A program made the translations under genes and the position numbers. 64,000 nucleotides of DNA. It comes from Verrucosispora sp. WMMD573. GTDB taxonomy: Bacteria > Actinomycetota > Actinomycetes > Mycobacteriales > Micromonosporaceae. A model generated the notes under the pieces. It saw nothing but the letters and a program-made list of their open reading frames with translations, ran no database searches and was not told the DNA's origin. The stretch is taken from the NCBI RefSeq assembly GCF_027497175.1, contig NZ_CP114901.1, forward strand, positions 6,386,001 to 6,450,000, given 5' to 3'. This document shows positions 54,165 to 63,358 of the stretch, piece after piece; position 1 is the first letter of the stretch; every line of letters begins with the position of its first letter.

Positions 54165-55052
54165 TCAGAACCCGAGCTTGCGCAGCTGCTTGGGGTCGCG
54201 CTGCCAGTCCTTGGCCACCCGTACGTGCAGATCGAGGTAGACCTTCGTGCCCAACAACTCCTCGATCTGCCGCCGCGCGGCGGTGCCGACCCCCTTGAGC
54301 CGAGCACCCCGATGCCCGATGATGATCGCCTTCTGGCTGGGCCGCTCCACGTACACGTCGGCGTAGATCTTGGTCAGCCGGTCCTCCGGGATCATCTCCT
54401 CCACCACCACGGCGATGGAGTGCGGCAACTCGTCCCGGACACCCTCCAGCGCGGCCTCCCGGATCAGCTCCGCCACCAGCACCTGCTCCGGATCGTCGGT
54501 GAGCATGTCGTCCGGGTACAGCTGCGGCGACTCGGGGAGATAGCGCGTCATCACCTCGACCAGGGTGTCCACCTGGTGTCCGGAGACCGCGCTGACCGGC
54601 ACGACCTCCGCGAAATCCCCCAACTCACTGACGGCGAGCAGCTGCTCGGCCAGTCGCTTGCGATCGACCAGGTCGGTCTTGGTGACCACCGCCAGCACGG
54701 TCGCCTTCAGCTCGGCCAGCTCCCCGGTGATGAACCGGTCGCCCCGGCCGATCGGCTCGTCGGCCGGGATGCAGAGACCGATCACGTCGACCTCGCTCCA
54801 GGTCTGCCGCACCAGATCGTTGAGCCGCTCGCCCAACAGGGTGCGGGGGCGGTGCAGGCCCGGAGTGTCGACCAGCACGAGCTGCGACTCCGGCCGGTGC
54901 AGCACCGCCCGGATGACGTGCCGGGTGGTCTGTGGCTTGTTCGACGTGATCGCGATCTTCTGCCCGACGATGGCATTGGTCAACGTGGACTTGCCGGCGT
55001 TGGGCCGCCCGACGAAACACGCGAAACCCGCCCGGTAGGAGCGCTCGCTCAT
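54165..55052 (-). CDS. era: GTPase Era
   Basis: 295 residues from ATG 55052. G1 GRPNAGKS (15-22), switch region QTTRHVIRAV, G3 VDTPGLH, G4 VTKTDLVDR, then the C-terminal KH domain with VERPSQKAIIIGHRGARLKG. Binds the 3' end of 16S rRNA and helps 30S assembly. The start is fixed by ATGA overlap with a tiny ORF (55049-55078), itself overlapping the upstream stop. Confidence 0.96.
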   Translation of the reverse strand: MSERSYRAGFACFVGRPNAGKSTLTNAIVGQKIAITSNKPQTTRHVIRAVLHRPESQLVLVDTPGLHRPRTLLGERLNDLVRQTWSEVDVIGLCIPADEPIGRGDRFITGELAELKATVLAVVTKTDLVDRKRLAEQLLAVSELGDFAEVVPVSAVSGHQVDTLVEVMTRYLPESPQLYPDDMLTDDPEQVLVAELIREAALEGVRDELPHSIAVVVEEMIPEDRLTKIYADVYVERPSQKAIIIGHRGARLKGVGTAARRQIEELLGTKVYLDLHVRVAKDWQRDPKQLRKLGF

Positions 55053-55078
55053 GCCCGCACTCCGCCCCGCTCGCTCAT
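55049..55078 (-). CDS. Nine-codon ORF relaying to era by ATGA overlaps
   Basis: ATG at 55078 overlaps the stop of the upstream gene, and its TGA overlaps the era ATG. Peptide MSERGGVRA. The first bases ATGAGCGAGCG are repeated at the era start itself. Same design as the ORF before zur. Whether it is translated is unknown. Confidence 0.4.
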   Translation of the reverse strand: MSERGGVRA

Positions 55079-55452
55079 GCGGTCACCGTGCCGAGCACCG
55101 TGCCGTCCGGCCCGGCCACGTGCACCGGCGCGTCGGCGGCCAGGTCACGCACGGCCGCGTAGCCGGCACCGTCCAACGTGGACGCCTCGGTCACGACCAC
55201 CGCGGCCTCCAACCGGGTGGCACCCGCCGCAGCCGCCGAGGCGACCGCCAGTTGCAGCGCGGTGATGGTCAGCGAGGGCAGCGACACGCTGGCCGCCGCA
55301 TACGTCCGGCCGTCCTGATCCCGGACCGCGGCACCCTCCACGGCGCCCACCCGGCCCCGGGCACCCCGGGCGAGGATGACCAGCTTGCCGTCCTCGGCGC
55401 TCAATTCGGAGCCGGTGGACCGGACGGCCGGCACGGCGGGTGACTCAGGCAT
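55075..55452 (-). CDS. Cytidine-deaminase-like protein lacking the zinc motifs
   Basis: 125 residues from ATG 55452, overlapping the CBS-protein stop by 8 bases. Syntenic with the small conserved protein between the CBS protein and era in other actinobacteria (Rv2365c in M. tuberculosis, from memory), often annotated as cytidine deaminase. Core segments: LVILARGARGRVGAVEGAAV, YAAASVSLPSLTITALQLAV and EAAVVVTEASTLDGAGYAAV. The catalytic HAE/CAE and PCxxC motifs of real cytidine deaminases are absent, so it is unlikely to deaminate. Role unknown. Confidence 0.75.
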   Translation of the reverse strand: MPESPAVPAVRSTGSELSAEDGKLVILARGARGRVGAVEGAAVRDQDGRTYAAASVSLPSLTITALQLAVASAAAAGATRLEAAVVVTEASTLDGAGYAAVRDLAADAPVHVAGPDGTVLGTVTA

Positions 55453-56830
55453 CGGCGGGCTGCCTCTCCTCGGATTGGTCGGTGTCGGAACGGGACGCGG
55501 TCGGCGGGCCGCCCGGAGCGTCCTTCGTGTTGGTCGGCTCCACCCGGCGCACCAGCACCGTGTCGATCCGGTTGCGGCGACCCGTGGTGCCCTCGGCGAC
55601 CAGGCGCAGGCCGGCCACCTCGACCCGCGCGCCCGGAATCGGCACCCGACCCAGGGCCTGGGCGAGCAGACCACCCACGGTCTCCACCTCGTCGTGCGGC
55701 AGCTCGGTGTCGAACAGCTCGCCGAGATCCTCGACCGGCAGCCGTGCGGTGACCCGCACCGCACCGTCGGGCAACTGCTCGACAGGTGGGCGCTCGACGT
55801 CATACTCGTCGGTGATCTCCCCGACGATCTCTTCGAGAATGTCCTCGATGGTGACCAGGCCGCCGGTGCCGCCGTACTCGTCGACCACGATGACCAGGTG
55901 GTTGCGGGCGGCCTGCATCTCCGACAGCAGATCGTCGACGGGCTTGGACTCGGGCACGAAGGTCGCCGGCCGCATCAGCTCGGCCACCGGCAGCTGACGA
56001 TCCTCGACAGCCCCGCCCTGGGTACGCCGGATCAGGTCCTTGAGATACAGGATGCCGAGCACGTCGTCCACGCTCTCGCCGATCACCGGAATCCGGGAGA
56101 AGCCGGAGCGCAGGAACAGCGCGAGCGCCTGGGAGAGGTTCTTGCCCGACTCGATCCACACCATCTCGGTACGCGGCACCATCACCTCGCGGACGATGGT
56201 GTCGCCGAGCGCGAAGACCGAATGGATCATCTGCCGCTCGCCGTGCTCCACCACGCCCCGCTGCTCGGCGAGGTCGACCAGCTCACGCAGCTCGACCTGG
56301 GTGGCGAACGGCCCCTCCCGAAAACCACGGCCCGGCGTGACCGCGTTACCGATCAGGATCAGCAGGGAGGCCAGCGGGTTGAGCACCCGGCCCAGCCAGC
56401 GCACCAGCGGCGCGGCCGAACGGCCCACCACGTACGCGTGCTGCCGGCCGAGAGTACGCGGACCCACGCCGACCACGACGAAGCTGACCACGGTCATCGC
56501 CCCGGCGGTGACCAGCGCCGCCCGCCAGCCGGCGCCGAAGGTGTCCACCGCCACCAGCGCCACCAGCGTGGTGGCGGTCAGCTCGGCGAGCAGCCGGAGC
56601 AGCAACAGGAGATTGAGATGCCGGACCACGTCACCGGCGACCGTCTGAAGGGTGCGCGCGCCCCGGATCCCCTCTCGGGCCAGCTCGGCCGCCCGGGCCG
56701 GTGAGACCGCGGCCAGGGCGGCCTCGGTCATCGCGATCAGGCCGGCAAGCACCACCAGCCCGGCAGCGAACACGAGCAGTTGCAGGTCGGGTAGGCCAGT
56801 GGCGGCCGCGGCCAGCGGAGTGTCCATCAC
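55445..56830 (-). CDS. Hemolysin-family CBS-domain membrane protein (CNNM/CorC type)
   Basis: 461 residues, GTG at 56830 overlapping the ybeY stop (GTGATG; ATG 56827 also possible). N-terminal DUF21 membrane domain with [20 protein letters not shown] and three more hydrophobic segments. A CBS pair follows at about 210-330 ([14 protein letters not shown] and [20 protein letters not shown], the latter the family hallmark), then the CorC/HlyC-associated domain at the C-terminus. Such proteins influence magnesium or cobalt transport; the old name hemolysin is misleading. Syntenic position with ybeY and era is conserved. Confidence 0.92.
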   Translation of the reverse strand: MMDTPLAAAATGLPDLQLLVFAAGLVVLAGLIAMTEAALAAVSPARAAELAREGIRGARTLQTVAGDVVRHLNLLLLLRLLAELTATTLVALVAVDTFGAGWRAALVTAGAMTVVSFVVVGVGPRTLGRQHAYVVGRSAAPLVRWLGRVLNPLASLLILIGNAVTPGRGFREGPFATQVELRELVDLAEQRGVVEHGERQMIHSVFALGDTIVREVMVPRTEMVWIESGKNLSQALALFLRSGFSRIPVIGESVDDVLGILYLKDLIRRTQGGAVEDRQLPVAELMRPATFVPESKPVDDLLSEMQAARNHLVIVVDEYGGTGGLVTIEDILEEIVGEITDEYDVERPPVEQLPDGAVRVTARLPVEDLGELFDTELPHDEVETVGGLLAQALGRVPIPGARVEVAGLRLVAEGTTGRRNRIDTVLVRRVEPTNTKDAPGGPPTASRSDTDQSEERQPADA

Positions 56831-57300
56831 CGGGAGCGGGCCGACCGCCAGCTCGCCAGCAACCGGGCCTGGAGACCGAACATCTCCCGCTCCTCCTCCG
56901 GCTCCGCATGGTCGTAGCCGAGCAGGTGCAGGACACCGTGCACGGTGAGCAGATGCAGCTCGTCGGCGGTGCGATGCCCGGCGGTGGCGGCCTGCTTCGC
57001 CGCCACCTCCGGACAGAGCACGATGTCGCCGAGCAGTGCGGGCTCACCACCGGCGGCGGCGGTCTCACCCGGCCCGTGGTCGACGCTGCCCTCGTCCATG
57101 GGAAAGGCCAGCACGTCGGTCGGACCGTCGCCGCCCATCCAGCGATGGTTCAGCTCGGTCATGTAGTCGATGTCGACAAGCAGCACGGAAAGCTCGGCGA
57201 GCGGGTTGACTCCCATCTCGTCGAGCGCATGCCGGGCGACGGCGAGCACGGCGTCGGTGTCGACCTCGGCACCGGACTCGTTGGCGATCTCGATGGACAA
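56827..57300 (-). CDS. ybeY: Endoribonuclease YbeY
   Basis: 157 residues from TTG 57300, with GAGGGAAG ahead; no ATG or GTG fits between it and the phoH stop 13 bases upstream. Metal-binding motif [11 protein letters not shown] near the C-terminus, preceded by [12 protein letters not shown] and [11 protein letters not shown]. Single-strand-specific endonuclease in 16S rRNA maturation and ribosome quality control. The rare TTG start suggests translation is coupled to phoH. Confidence 0.95.
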   Translation of the reverse strand: MSIEIANESGAEVDTDAVLAVARHALDEMGVNPLAELSVLLVDIDYMTELNHRWMGGDGPTDVLAFPMDEGSVDHGPGETAAAGGEPALLGDIVLCPEVAAKQAATAGHRTADELHLLTVHGVLHLLGYDHAEPEEEREMFGLQARLLASWRSARSR

Positions 57301-57315
57301 CTGTCTTCCCTCGGT

Positions 57316-59430
57316 CTAGCGGCGCCGGCCGCCGCGGTTGCCCTGGGCGCTGCGCCCGGACACCGCGTGCACGCCCTGCGCCTGCTGGTTCTCGGCGTCC
57401 CACCGCGCGTACGCGTCGACGATCTCCCCGACCAACCGGTGACGCACCACGTCGGCGCTGGACAGCTGCGCGAAGTGCACGTCGTCGACCCCGGCCAGGA
57501 TGTCCCGGACGACCCGCAGCCCGCTTGTCGTCCCACCGGGCAGGTCGACCTGGGTGACGTCGCCGGTGACTACGATCTTGGAGCCGAAGCCGAGCCGGGT
57601 GAGGAACATCTTCATCTGCTCGGGCGTGGTGTTCTGCGCCTCGTCGAGAATGATGAACGCGTCGTTGAGCGTGTTGTGCGTGACCAGGAAGTCATCGGTG
57701 ACATACAGCGAATCCTCCGCCGCCACCTGGATGCACATCGTCTCCTGGACACCGGCGGGAACGATCGAGTCGATGAAACGCATCGGCCGGCCGCCGCCGC
57801 ACTCCTCGTACCGCTGGCGCTTACGCGACAACCGGAACGGCGGTACGCCCTCCGGCAAGCGGATCTCCACGACATAGGCGTCCGACCGGTGGGCGACCGG
57901 TCGACCGTTGGCCAGGCCAGGCTTGCGGCCCTCGGCCACTCGAACACGCCACGTCGCCACGCCACCGAGTGACTGGACCAGGTGGACGACATCGTCACGC
58001 AGTCGGGGAGAGGTCGTCGAGTACTGCACCCGGCAGGTACGTCCGGCCTGCCCGCCGTCGGTGTCCAGCAGCCCCTGCAGGACGGCCAGGCGGACATCGA
58101 CGCTGTTCTGGAGATAGACGGACGGGACGAACTTGGTACCTGACTTCGTCCCGTCCAGCCCCAACTCGCGGAGCGCGACCGTCACCGGGTTCGCGACGAT
58201 CACCCCGCCTAGCTGCCCCTTGGTGTGCCGGAGCACAAAGTCGTACTCGCTCTTGCGGTGCAGCTCGATGTCGACCAGATCGTCCTCGATCGCCCGGGCG
58301 AGCTCGGGGTCCGCCGTGGTGAACCCCGGCGTCGTCCGGCACGAGATCGACCCGTCACCGAGCAGCAGGCCGAGGACGTACGGATCGAGCGGAACGTCCT
58401 GCGGCTCCAACTGCACCGGAGCCACAACCGGCAGTTCGTAACGGCGGATGTCACCCCGCCGCTCCTGCCCGATCATCTCCTGGGTCTCCAGCGTGCGCCG
58501 GCGACCACGCCGCTTGTCCTCGGGGGTGGCCACGGTCCAGAGGTGCTCACCGCAGCACAGGGTGGAGGCCCCGTCCTGCGTGGTCACCCGGTAGACCTGC
58601 TTGGGCCCTTGCGGGTAGATCCCGATCACGGGGGTCGGCATGCCGTTCGAGCCGATCACCAGGTCGCCAACCTGGAGTGAGCCGAACCGCTTGAAGCCCT
58701 CCGGGGTCAGCACGCGGGCGTCGTACGGCTGCGCCCGACCCCTCATATATGCGAGGGGGGCGACCTCGATCGTGCCGGCGGCCATCAGCTTCGGGATGGT
58801 CTCCGGGTCGAGCATGTCGTGCAGGGCGTCGTAGAGCGGGCGCAGGTAGGGGTCGATCTTCTCGTTGAGCGTGCCCGGCAGGAAACCGAGTCGCTCCCCC
58901 GCCTCGACCGCCGGCCGGGTCAGGATGATCCGGTTGATCTGCTTGGCCTGCAACGACTGCACCGCCTTGGCCATGGCGAGGTAGGTCTTGCCGGTACCCG
59001 CCGGGCCGATGCCGAAGACGATGGTGTGCCCGTCGATCGCGTCGACGTAGCGCTTCTGACCCAGCGTCTTGGGACGGATGGTGCGCCCGCGCCGGGAGAG
59101 GATGTTGAGGGTCAGGACCTCGGCGGGCCGCTCCGTGCCACCCTGTTCGAGCATGCCGACGGTACGCCGGACGGCATCTGTGGTCAGGGTCTCGCCTTTC
59201 TCGATGAGTTCGAGCAACTCGCTGAAGAGCCGCTCGGCGAGGGCGTTGTCGGCGGGAGCGCCGGTGATGGTGATCTCGTTGCCACGCACGTGCACGTCAC
59301 TGTTCACCGAGCGCTCGACCAGTCGCAGGATCTCGTCACCCGCGCCGAGCAGGTTGACCATGATCTTCGAATCGGGAACCGTGATCCTGGTCTGCACCCG
59401 GGGCGGGCCGGGAGGTGGGGTGCCGGTCAT
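57316..59430 (-). CDS. phoH: PhoH-family ATPase interrupted in frame by an intein
   Basis: 704 codons from ATG 59430. The flanking parts (residues 1-232 and 587-704) form a normal PhoH of 350 residues: N-terminal nucleic-acid-binding region, Walker A GPAGTGKT (142-149), [18 protein letters not shown], then, after the insertion, [19 protein letters not shown] as Walker B and [15 protein letters not shown]. The intein (residues 233-586) interrupts the conserved [14 protein letters not shown] segment, between the ATP-binding motifs. PhoH therefore can work only after protein splicing. PhoH-like proteins are RNA-linked ATPases/helicases of stress and ribosome metabolism. Followed by ybeY 13 bases later. 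The Shine-Dalgarno is weak. Confidence 0.95.
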   Translation of the reverse strand: MTGTPPPGPPRVQTRITVPDSKIMVNLLGAGDEILRLVERSVNSDVHVRGNEITITGAPADNALAERLFSELLELIEKGETLTTDAVRRTVGMLEQGGTERPAEVLTLNILSRRGRTIRPKTLGQKRYVDAIDGHTIVFGIGPAGTGKTYLAMAKAVQSLQAKQINRIILTRPAVEAGERLGFLPGTLNEKIDPYLRPLYDALHDMLDPETIPKLMAAGTIEVAPLAYMRGRAQPYDARVLTPEGFKRFGSLQVGDLVIGSNGMPTPVIGIYPQGPKQVYRVTTQDGASTLCCGEHLWTVATPEDKRRGRRRTLETQEMIGQERRGDIRRYELPVVAPVQLEPQDVPLDPYVLGLLLGDGSISCRTTPGFTTADPELARAIEDDLVDIELHRKSEYDFVLRHTKGQLGGVIVANPVTVALRELGLDGTKSGTKFVPSVYLQNSVDVRLAVLQGLLDTDGGQAGRTCRVQYSTTSPRLRDDVVHLVQSLGGVATWRVRVAEGRKPGLANGRPVAHRSDAYVVEIRLPEGVPPFRLSRKRQRYEECGGGRPMRFIDSIVPAGVQETMCIQVAAEDSLYVTDDFLVTHNTLNDAFIILDEAQNTTPEQMKMFLTRLGFGSKIVVTGDVTQVDLPGGTTSGLRVVRDILAGVDDVHFAQLSSADVVRHRLVGEIVDAYARWDAENQQAQGVHAVSGRSAQGNRGGRRR
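57673..58734 (-). other. Class 3-like intein with LAGLIDADG homing endonuclease in PhoH
   Basis: 354 residues. Block A starts with Ala ([18 protein letters not shown]) instead of Cys or Ser. Block B has H64 and W66 in CCGEHLWTV. Block F has C334 in [18 protein letters not shown]. The C-terminus reads T352-H353-N354, followed by Thr as first extein residue. Ala1, Trp at B:12, Cys at F:4 and Thr at G:5 are the class 3 signature, in which the block F Cys starts splicing. The endonuclease domain has two motifs, LGLLLGDGS (121-129) and [10 protein letters not shown] (219-228), with both acidic residues kept, so homing activity is possible. Confidence 0.93.
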
Positions 59431-59613
59431 AGGTCGGGCCCGAGGGCCCTGCGCCACCTGCTCTCGATCTCGGTGCCGGGCCCGTGGCACGGCGTGTGGA
59501 CGTTGCCACCATCGTATCGGTTCAACGGCGGGGACACGCTGCCCATTTCCGCCGCTGTGACGCCCCGGCACCACCGGACAGAGCAGGGCATTCCACCCCG
59601 ACGTACCGCCCGG

Positions 59614-61002
59614 TCAGACGCGGAAGTCGAAACCGTCGAAGGTCTCCTGGCGGCGGGTGAACCGGTAGGTCGCCCAGTGCATCCGGACCACCGCGCCGGC
59701 GGAGTCACGGGTCAACCGGAGCAGCTCGCCGTTCTCCCGGCCGGAGGCGGTACGGAACACGTCCGGCTGGCCCGGCACCGGGGCGAACACCGCCGGCGGC
59801 TTTCCCGGCGGGTCACCGGCGCCACGGGCCCGCAGGGCCCCCTCGTGCCACGAGAAGACGTACTCGAAGCCCTCGCCCCACCAGCGGCCGAGCAGCCCGC
59901 GCACGTCCGGCGGCGCCGGCTCACCGGGACGCCACGGGTCGATGTCGGCCGGATCGTGCTCGACTGCGGCGGCGAGCAGCCGGTGCGGCAGTTCCAGCAG
60001 CTCGACGGCGGTGCCGGAGGAGCCCAGCACGGCGGCGCCGAACGCCCCCGGGGTGCCCTCGCCGCCCCGGCGGCCGTACGCCCCGGCGAGGAAGCCGGGC
60101 ATCGCCCCGTCGTGCCCGACGTGCACCACCCGCTCCCCTCGGGGCACCAGAATCAGGCCGAGACCGAACCCGCCGGCCCACACCGCCTCGTCGGTGACCG
60201 TCACCGGCCAGCGCATCTCGTCAAGCGTGGCCGGGGCGAGCACCCGACCCGCCGCGTCCAACGCCGCCGGGTCGGCCAGGAAGGCGGCCCACCGGGCCAT
60301 GTCGGTGGCCGTGCTCCACAGTTGCGCGGCAGGGCTCACCGCGCCAAAGTCGGTGGGCGGCTCCGGATGCGCCTCGTCGGAGTACGCGTCGACCAGGTAC
60401 CCGGTCGCGGCGCGCGGGCCCGGGACGGTGGTGGTGGCGGTCAGTCCGAGCGGGGTCAGCACCCGCTCGGTCAGCGTCTCCGCCCAGGTGCCGCCGCGTA
60501 CCTGCCCGACCAGGTGGCCGAGCAGTGCCATGCCGAGGTTGGAGTAGTGGTAGCGGCGGCCGGTCGGCAGCACCCGCTCGGCCCGGGCCAGCTCGGTGAT
60601 CAGCTGGTCGGCGTCCGGCGCCCGCAGCGTGTCCCAGACGTCGCCGTACGGTTCCCGTTGCAGGCCGGCGGTGTGCGACAGCAGCCGGCGTACGGTCAGC
60701 TCGCCGTGCGCCGGCAGGTCGAGGTGCCGGCGCAGCGGGTCGTCGAGGTCGAGCAGCCCGTCGTCGCGGCACTGCATGACCAGCACGGCGGTGAACGTCT
60801 TGGTGACCGAGCCGATCCGGAACCGGGTCTGGTCGTCCAGGGCGGCGGCGTTGCCGGTGCCGCCGGCGGCGCATGTCCACAACGGCCGGTCGGCGCGGTG
60901 CACCGCCGCCGAGATCGCGGGCACCCGGGCCTGCGCCTGGACCTGGCGCACCATCCGGTCCAGGCGATCGGCTGCGGAGGTGCGGCCGGCGGCGGAGGTC
61001 AT
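59614..61002 (-). CDS. Serine hydrolase, class C beta-lactamase/esterase family
   Basis: 462 residues, ATG overlapping the HIT gene stop (ATGA). Active-site S65-x-x-K68 in FRIGSVTKTF, Tyr-x-Asn in YHYSNLGMALLGHLV, and HVGHDGAMPGFLAGAYG as the third element. No signal peptide is visible, so it is probably a cytoplasmic esterase or peptidase rather than a resistance enzyme. The last 100 residues form a beta-rich extra domain (PVPGQPDVFRTASGRENGEL). Co-transcribed with HIT and possibly rsmE. About 180 bases without signal separate it from phoH. Confidence 0.9.
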   Translation of the reverse strand: MTSAAGRTSAADRLDRMVRQVQAQARVPAISAAVHRADRPLWTCAAGGTGNAAALDDQTRFRIGSVTKTFTAVLVMQCRDDGLLDLDDPLRRHLDLPAHGELTVRRLLSHTAGLQREPYGDVWDTLRAPDADQLITELARAERVLPTGRRYHYSNLGMALLGHLVGQVRGGTWAETLTERVLTPLGLTATTTVPGPRAATGYLVDAYSDEAHPEPPTDFGAVSPAAQLWSTATDMARWAAFLADPAALDAAGRVLAPATLDEMRWPVTVTDEAVWAGGFGLGLILVPRGERVVHVGHDGAMPGFLAGAYGRRGGEGTPGAFGAAVLGSSGTAVELLELPHRLLAAAVEHDPADIDPWRPGEPAPPDVRGLLGRWWGEGFEYVFSWHEGALRARGAGDPPGKPPAVFAPVPGQPDVFRTASGRENGELLRLTRDSAGAVVRMHWATYRFTRRQETFDGFDFRV

Positions 61003-61358
61003 CCGAGGTTCCGGGCCAGCATCGGGCCGAGGGGGGCGCCGCCGAGCACGTGGGCGTGCACGTGGAAGACCTCCTGGCCGCCGTACGCTCCGGTGTTGAA
61101 CATCAGCCGGAACCCGTCGCCGAGCAGGCCCTCGTCCTCGGCCACCGCGGCGGCGGTGGCCAGCACCTCGCCGGCCAGCCCCGGATCACCCTGGCCCAGC
61201 GTGGCCACGTCGGCGTAGTGCTCCTTCGGAATGACCAGCACGTGCACCGGTGCCTTCGGGTCGATGTCGCGGAAGGCGAGCGTGGTGGGTGTCTCACGGA
61301 CCACGGTGGCCGGAATCTCTCCGTCGACGATGCGGCAGAACAGACAGTCGCTTCCCAT
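60999..61358 (-). CDS. HIT-family (HINT-like) nucleotide hydrolase
   Basis: 119 residues. CLFCRIVDGEIPATVV start with a possible metal-binding Cys pair, FRDIDPKAPVHVLVIPKEHY, and the histidine triad HVHAH (99-103) with nucleophile His101. HINT proteins hydrolyse nucleoside phosphoramidates and adenylated intermediates. Its stop overlaps the serine-hydrolase start. Conserved near rsmE and phoH in many actinobacteria. Confidence 0.94.
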   Translation of the reverse strand: MGSDCLFCRIVDGEIPATVVRETPTTLAFRDIDPKAPVHVLVIPKEHYADVATLGQGDPGLAGEVLATAAAVAEDEGLLGDGFRLMFNTGAYGGQEVFHVHAHVLGGAPLGPMLARNLG

Positions 61359-61403
61359 CCGGGCAGTGTAAGGAAGGGGTCCGCGGCGATGTTCCCGCGA
61401 CGC

Positions 61404-62138
61404 TCACCACCGCAGCAGGCGGGTGGCGAGGACCGCCAGGGCAGCCACCCCGGCGGTGGAGGTGCGCAGCACCGAGGAGCCGAGCCGCACCGGTCGGGCA
61501 CCGGCTTCCTGGAAGGCCGACAACTCGGCCGGGGTGATGCCACCCTCCGGCCCCACCACCAGCACGATCTCGCCGTGCTCCGGCAGTTCGACGGTGGTCA
61601 GCCGGTCCGTCGCCTCCTCGTGCAGCACGTACCGGCCCGCCGCCCCGGCGATCCGGCGCGTCACCGATGTGGTGGTCTCGTCCGGTGCCCCCGCCACCAC
61701 CGGCAGCCACGCCCGCCGGGCCTGCTTCGTCGCCTCCCGGGTGGTCGCTACCCACCGGCTGCGGGCCCGTACGCCCCGGTCGCCGCGCCACTGCACCACC
61801 GAGCGGCCCGCCGCCCAGGGGACTATCTCGTCCACGCCCGCCTCGGTCATGGCCTGCACGGCCAGCTCACCCCGGTCGCCCTTGGCGATGCCCTGGACCA
61901 CCACCAGCCGCGGGTTCGCCGCGTCGACGTACCCCCGGTCGGTCACGTCGAGGTCGAGGGTGCCCCGGCCGACGGCGCTGACCACGGCGGTGGCCGTGCC
62001 GCCTCGCCCGTCGGCGAGCAGCACCTGCTCGCCGACGCGCAGCCGCTGCACGGTCGCGGCATGGTGGCCCTCGGGGCCGTCCAGCACCATCGAGGCGGCG
62101 GTGGGCAGCGACTCGACCAGGAACAGCGGGGCGGACAC
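61404..62138 (-). CDS. rsmE: 16S rRNA (uracil1498-N3)-methyltransferase
   Basis: 244 residues from GTG 62138, one base after the dnaJ stop; a longer frame starting inside dnaJ is rejected. N-terminal PUA-like domain (GHHAATVQRLRVGEQVLLAD), then a SPOUT knot with EIVLVVGPEGGITPAELSAF and PVRLGSSVLRTSTAGVAALA, the family hallmarks. Methylates U1498 of 16S rRNA with S-adenosylmethionine. The dnaJ-rsmE order is standard in actinobacteria. Confidence 0.95.
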   Translation of the reverse strand: MSAPLFLVESLPTAASMVLDGPEGHHAATVQRLRVGEQVLLADGRGGTATAVVSAVGRGTLDLDVTDRGYVDAANPRLVVVQGIAKGDRGELAVQAMTEAGVDEIVPWAAGRSVVQWRGDRGVRARSRWVATTREATKQARRAWLPVVAGAPDETTTSVTRRIAGAAGRYVLHEEATDRLTTVELPEHGEIVLVVGPEGGITPAELSAFQEAGARPVRLGSSVLRTSTAGVAALAVLATRLLRW

Positions 62139-62139
62139 G

Positions 62140-63285
62140 TCAGGCGTGGCCGTTGAAGGCGTCGCGCATCCGGGAGAAGAAGCCACCCTGCTTGGTCAGC
62201 TCGGCGACCTCCTCGCCGCGGGTCTTGGCGAACTCGCGCAGCATCCGCTCCTGCTCGGCGTCGAGCTTGGTCGGGGTACGCACGTCCAGGTGGACGTAGA
62301 GGTCGCCGCGCCCGGCGCCGCGCAGGTGCGGTACGCCGCGGGCCCGCAGCCGCAGGGTGCTGCCCGGCTGGGTGCCCGGCTTGACGTCGACCGGCTCCTC
62401 GCTGTCGAGCGCCTTGATGGTCAGCCGGGTGCCGAGCGCGGCGGCCGTCATCGGCACGGTGACCCGGCAGTGCAGGTCGTCCCCCTTGCGGGAGAAGACG
62501 TCGTGTGGCCGTTCGTGGATCTCCACGTAGAGGTCCCCGGCGGTGCCGCCGCCCGGGCCGACCTCGCCCTGCTGGGCGAGGCGGATCCGCATGCCGTCCT
62601 CCACCCCGGCGGGGATCTTGACGGTCAGCGAACGGCGGGTGCGCACCCGGCCGTCGCCGGCGCAGGTCGGGCAGGGGCTCGGGATGGTGGTGCCGTAGCC
62701 CTGGCAGACCGTGCACGGCCGGGCGGAGACCACCTGCCCGAGGAAGGTGCGCTGCACCGACTGCACCTCGCCCCGGCCACCGCAGGCCTCGCAGGTGGCC
62801 AGGTGGGTGCCGGCGGCGGTGCCGGCGCCGGAGCAGGTGGTGCAGAGCACGGCGGTGTCGACGGTGATCGGCGCCTCGACGCCGAAGGCGGTCTCCTGAA
62901 GGTCCAGCTCCAGGCGCAGGATCGCATCGGCGCCCGGGCGGGTGCGCGGACGCGGGCCTCGCCCGGCGCCCGTGGCTCCGCCGAAGAACGCGTCCATGAT
63001 GTCCTGGAAGCCGACGAAGGGACCGGCCCCGCCGGGGCCACCCGGACCGCCGGGTCCGCCCCCGCCGGGGGCCAGCGGGTCCCCGCCCAGGTCGACGATC
63101 TGCCGTTTCCGATCGTCCGAGAGAACCTCGTACGCGGCGTTGATGTCCTTGAACTTCTCCTGTGCCTCCGGATCCGGATTCACGTCCGGATGGAACTGGC
63201 GCGCCAACTTGCGGTAGGCGCGCTTGATCTCGTCATCGGAGGCACCCTTGCTCACGCCGAGAATGCCGTAGTAGTCCCTGGCCAC
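62140..63285 (-). CDS. dnaJ: Chaperone protein DnaJ (DnaJ2 type)
   Basis: 381 residues, GTG start. J domain with HPD at 32-34 in [20 protein letters not shown]. Gly/Pro-rich linker ([11 protein letters not shown]). Four CxxCxGxG repeats: [32 protein letters not shown], binding two zinc ions. C-terminal substrate-binding domains follow. Stimulates DnaK. It follows hrcA, as in the HrcA-regulated stress operon; the hrcA stop lies 73 bases upstream. Confidence 0.97.
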   Translation of the reverse strand: MARDYYGILGVSKGASDDEIKRAYRKLARQFHPDVNPDPEAQEKFKDINAAYEVLSDDRKRQIVDLGGDPLAPGGGGPGGPGGPGGAGPFVGFQDIMDAFFGGATGAGRGPRPRTRPGADAILRLELDLQETAFGVEAPITVDTAVLCTTCSGAGTAAGTHLATCEACGGRGEVQSVQRTFLGQVVSARPCTVCQGYGTTIPSPCPTCAGDGRVRTRRSLTVKIPAGVEDGMRIRLAQQGEVGPGGGTAGDLYVEIHERPHDVFSRKGDDLHCRVTVPMTAAALGTRLTIKALDSEEPVDVKPGTQPGSTLRLRARGVPHLRGAGRGDLYVHLDVRTPTKLDAEQERMLREFAKTRGEEVAELTKQGGFFSRMRDAFNGHA

Positions 63286-63358
63286 TGCGTTCCGTGTCCT
63301 CGTGTTCGTCTCGGGTTACGCCGTTCGGCGGCGGCAGCCTGCCGTCGGCCCTGACTTG

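Noticed and set aside
57316..59430. PhoH read as two genes or as carrying a transposon
   Set aside because: The frame is continuous, the two flanks join exactly into a normal PhoH, and the insert has intein blocks at both ends plus LAGLIDADG motifs.
59614..61002. Beta-lactamase antibiotic-resistance gene
   Set aside because: Serine hydrolase motifs are present, but no export signal is visible and it is coupled to a housekeeping HIT gene. A general esterase or peptidase is more likely.
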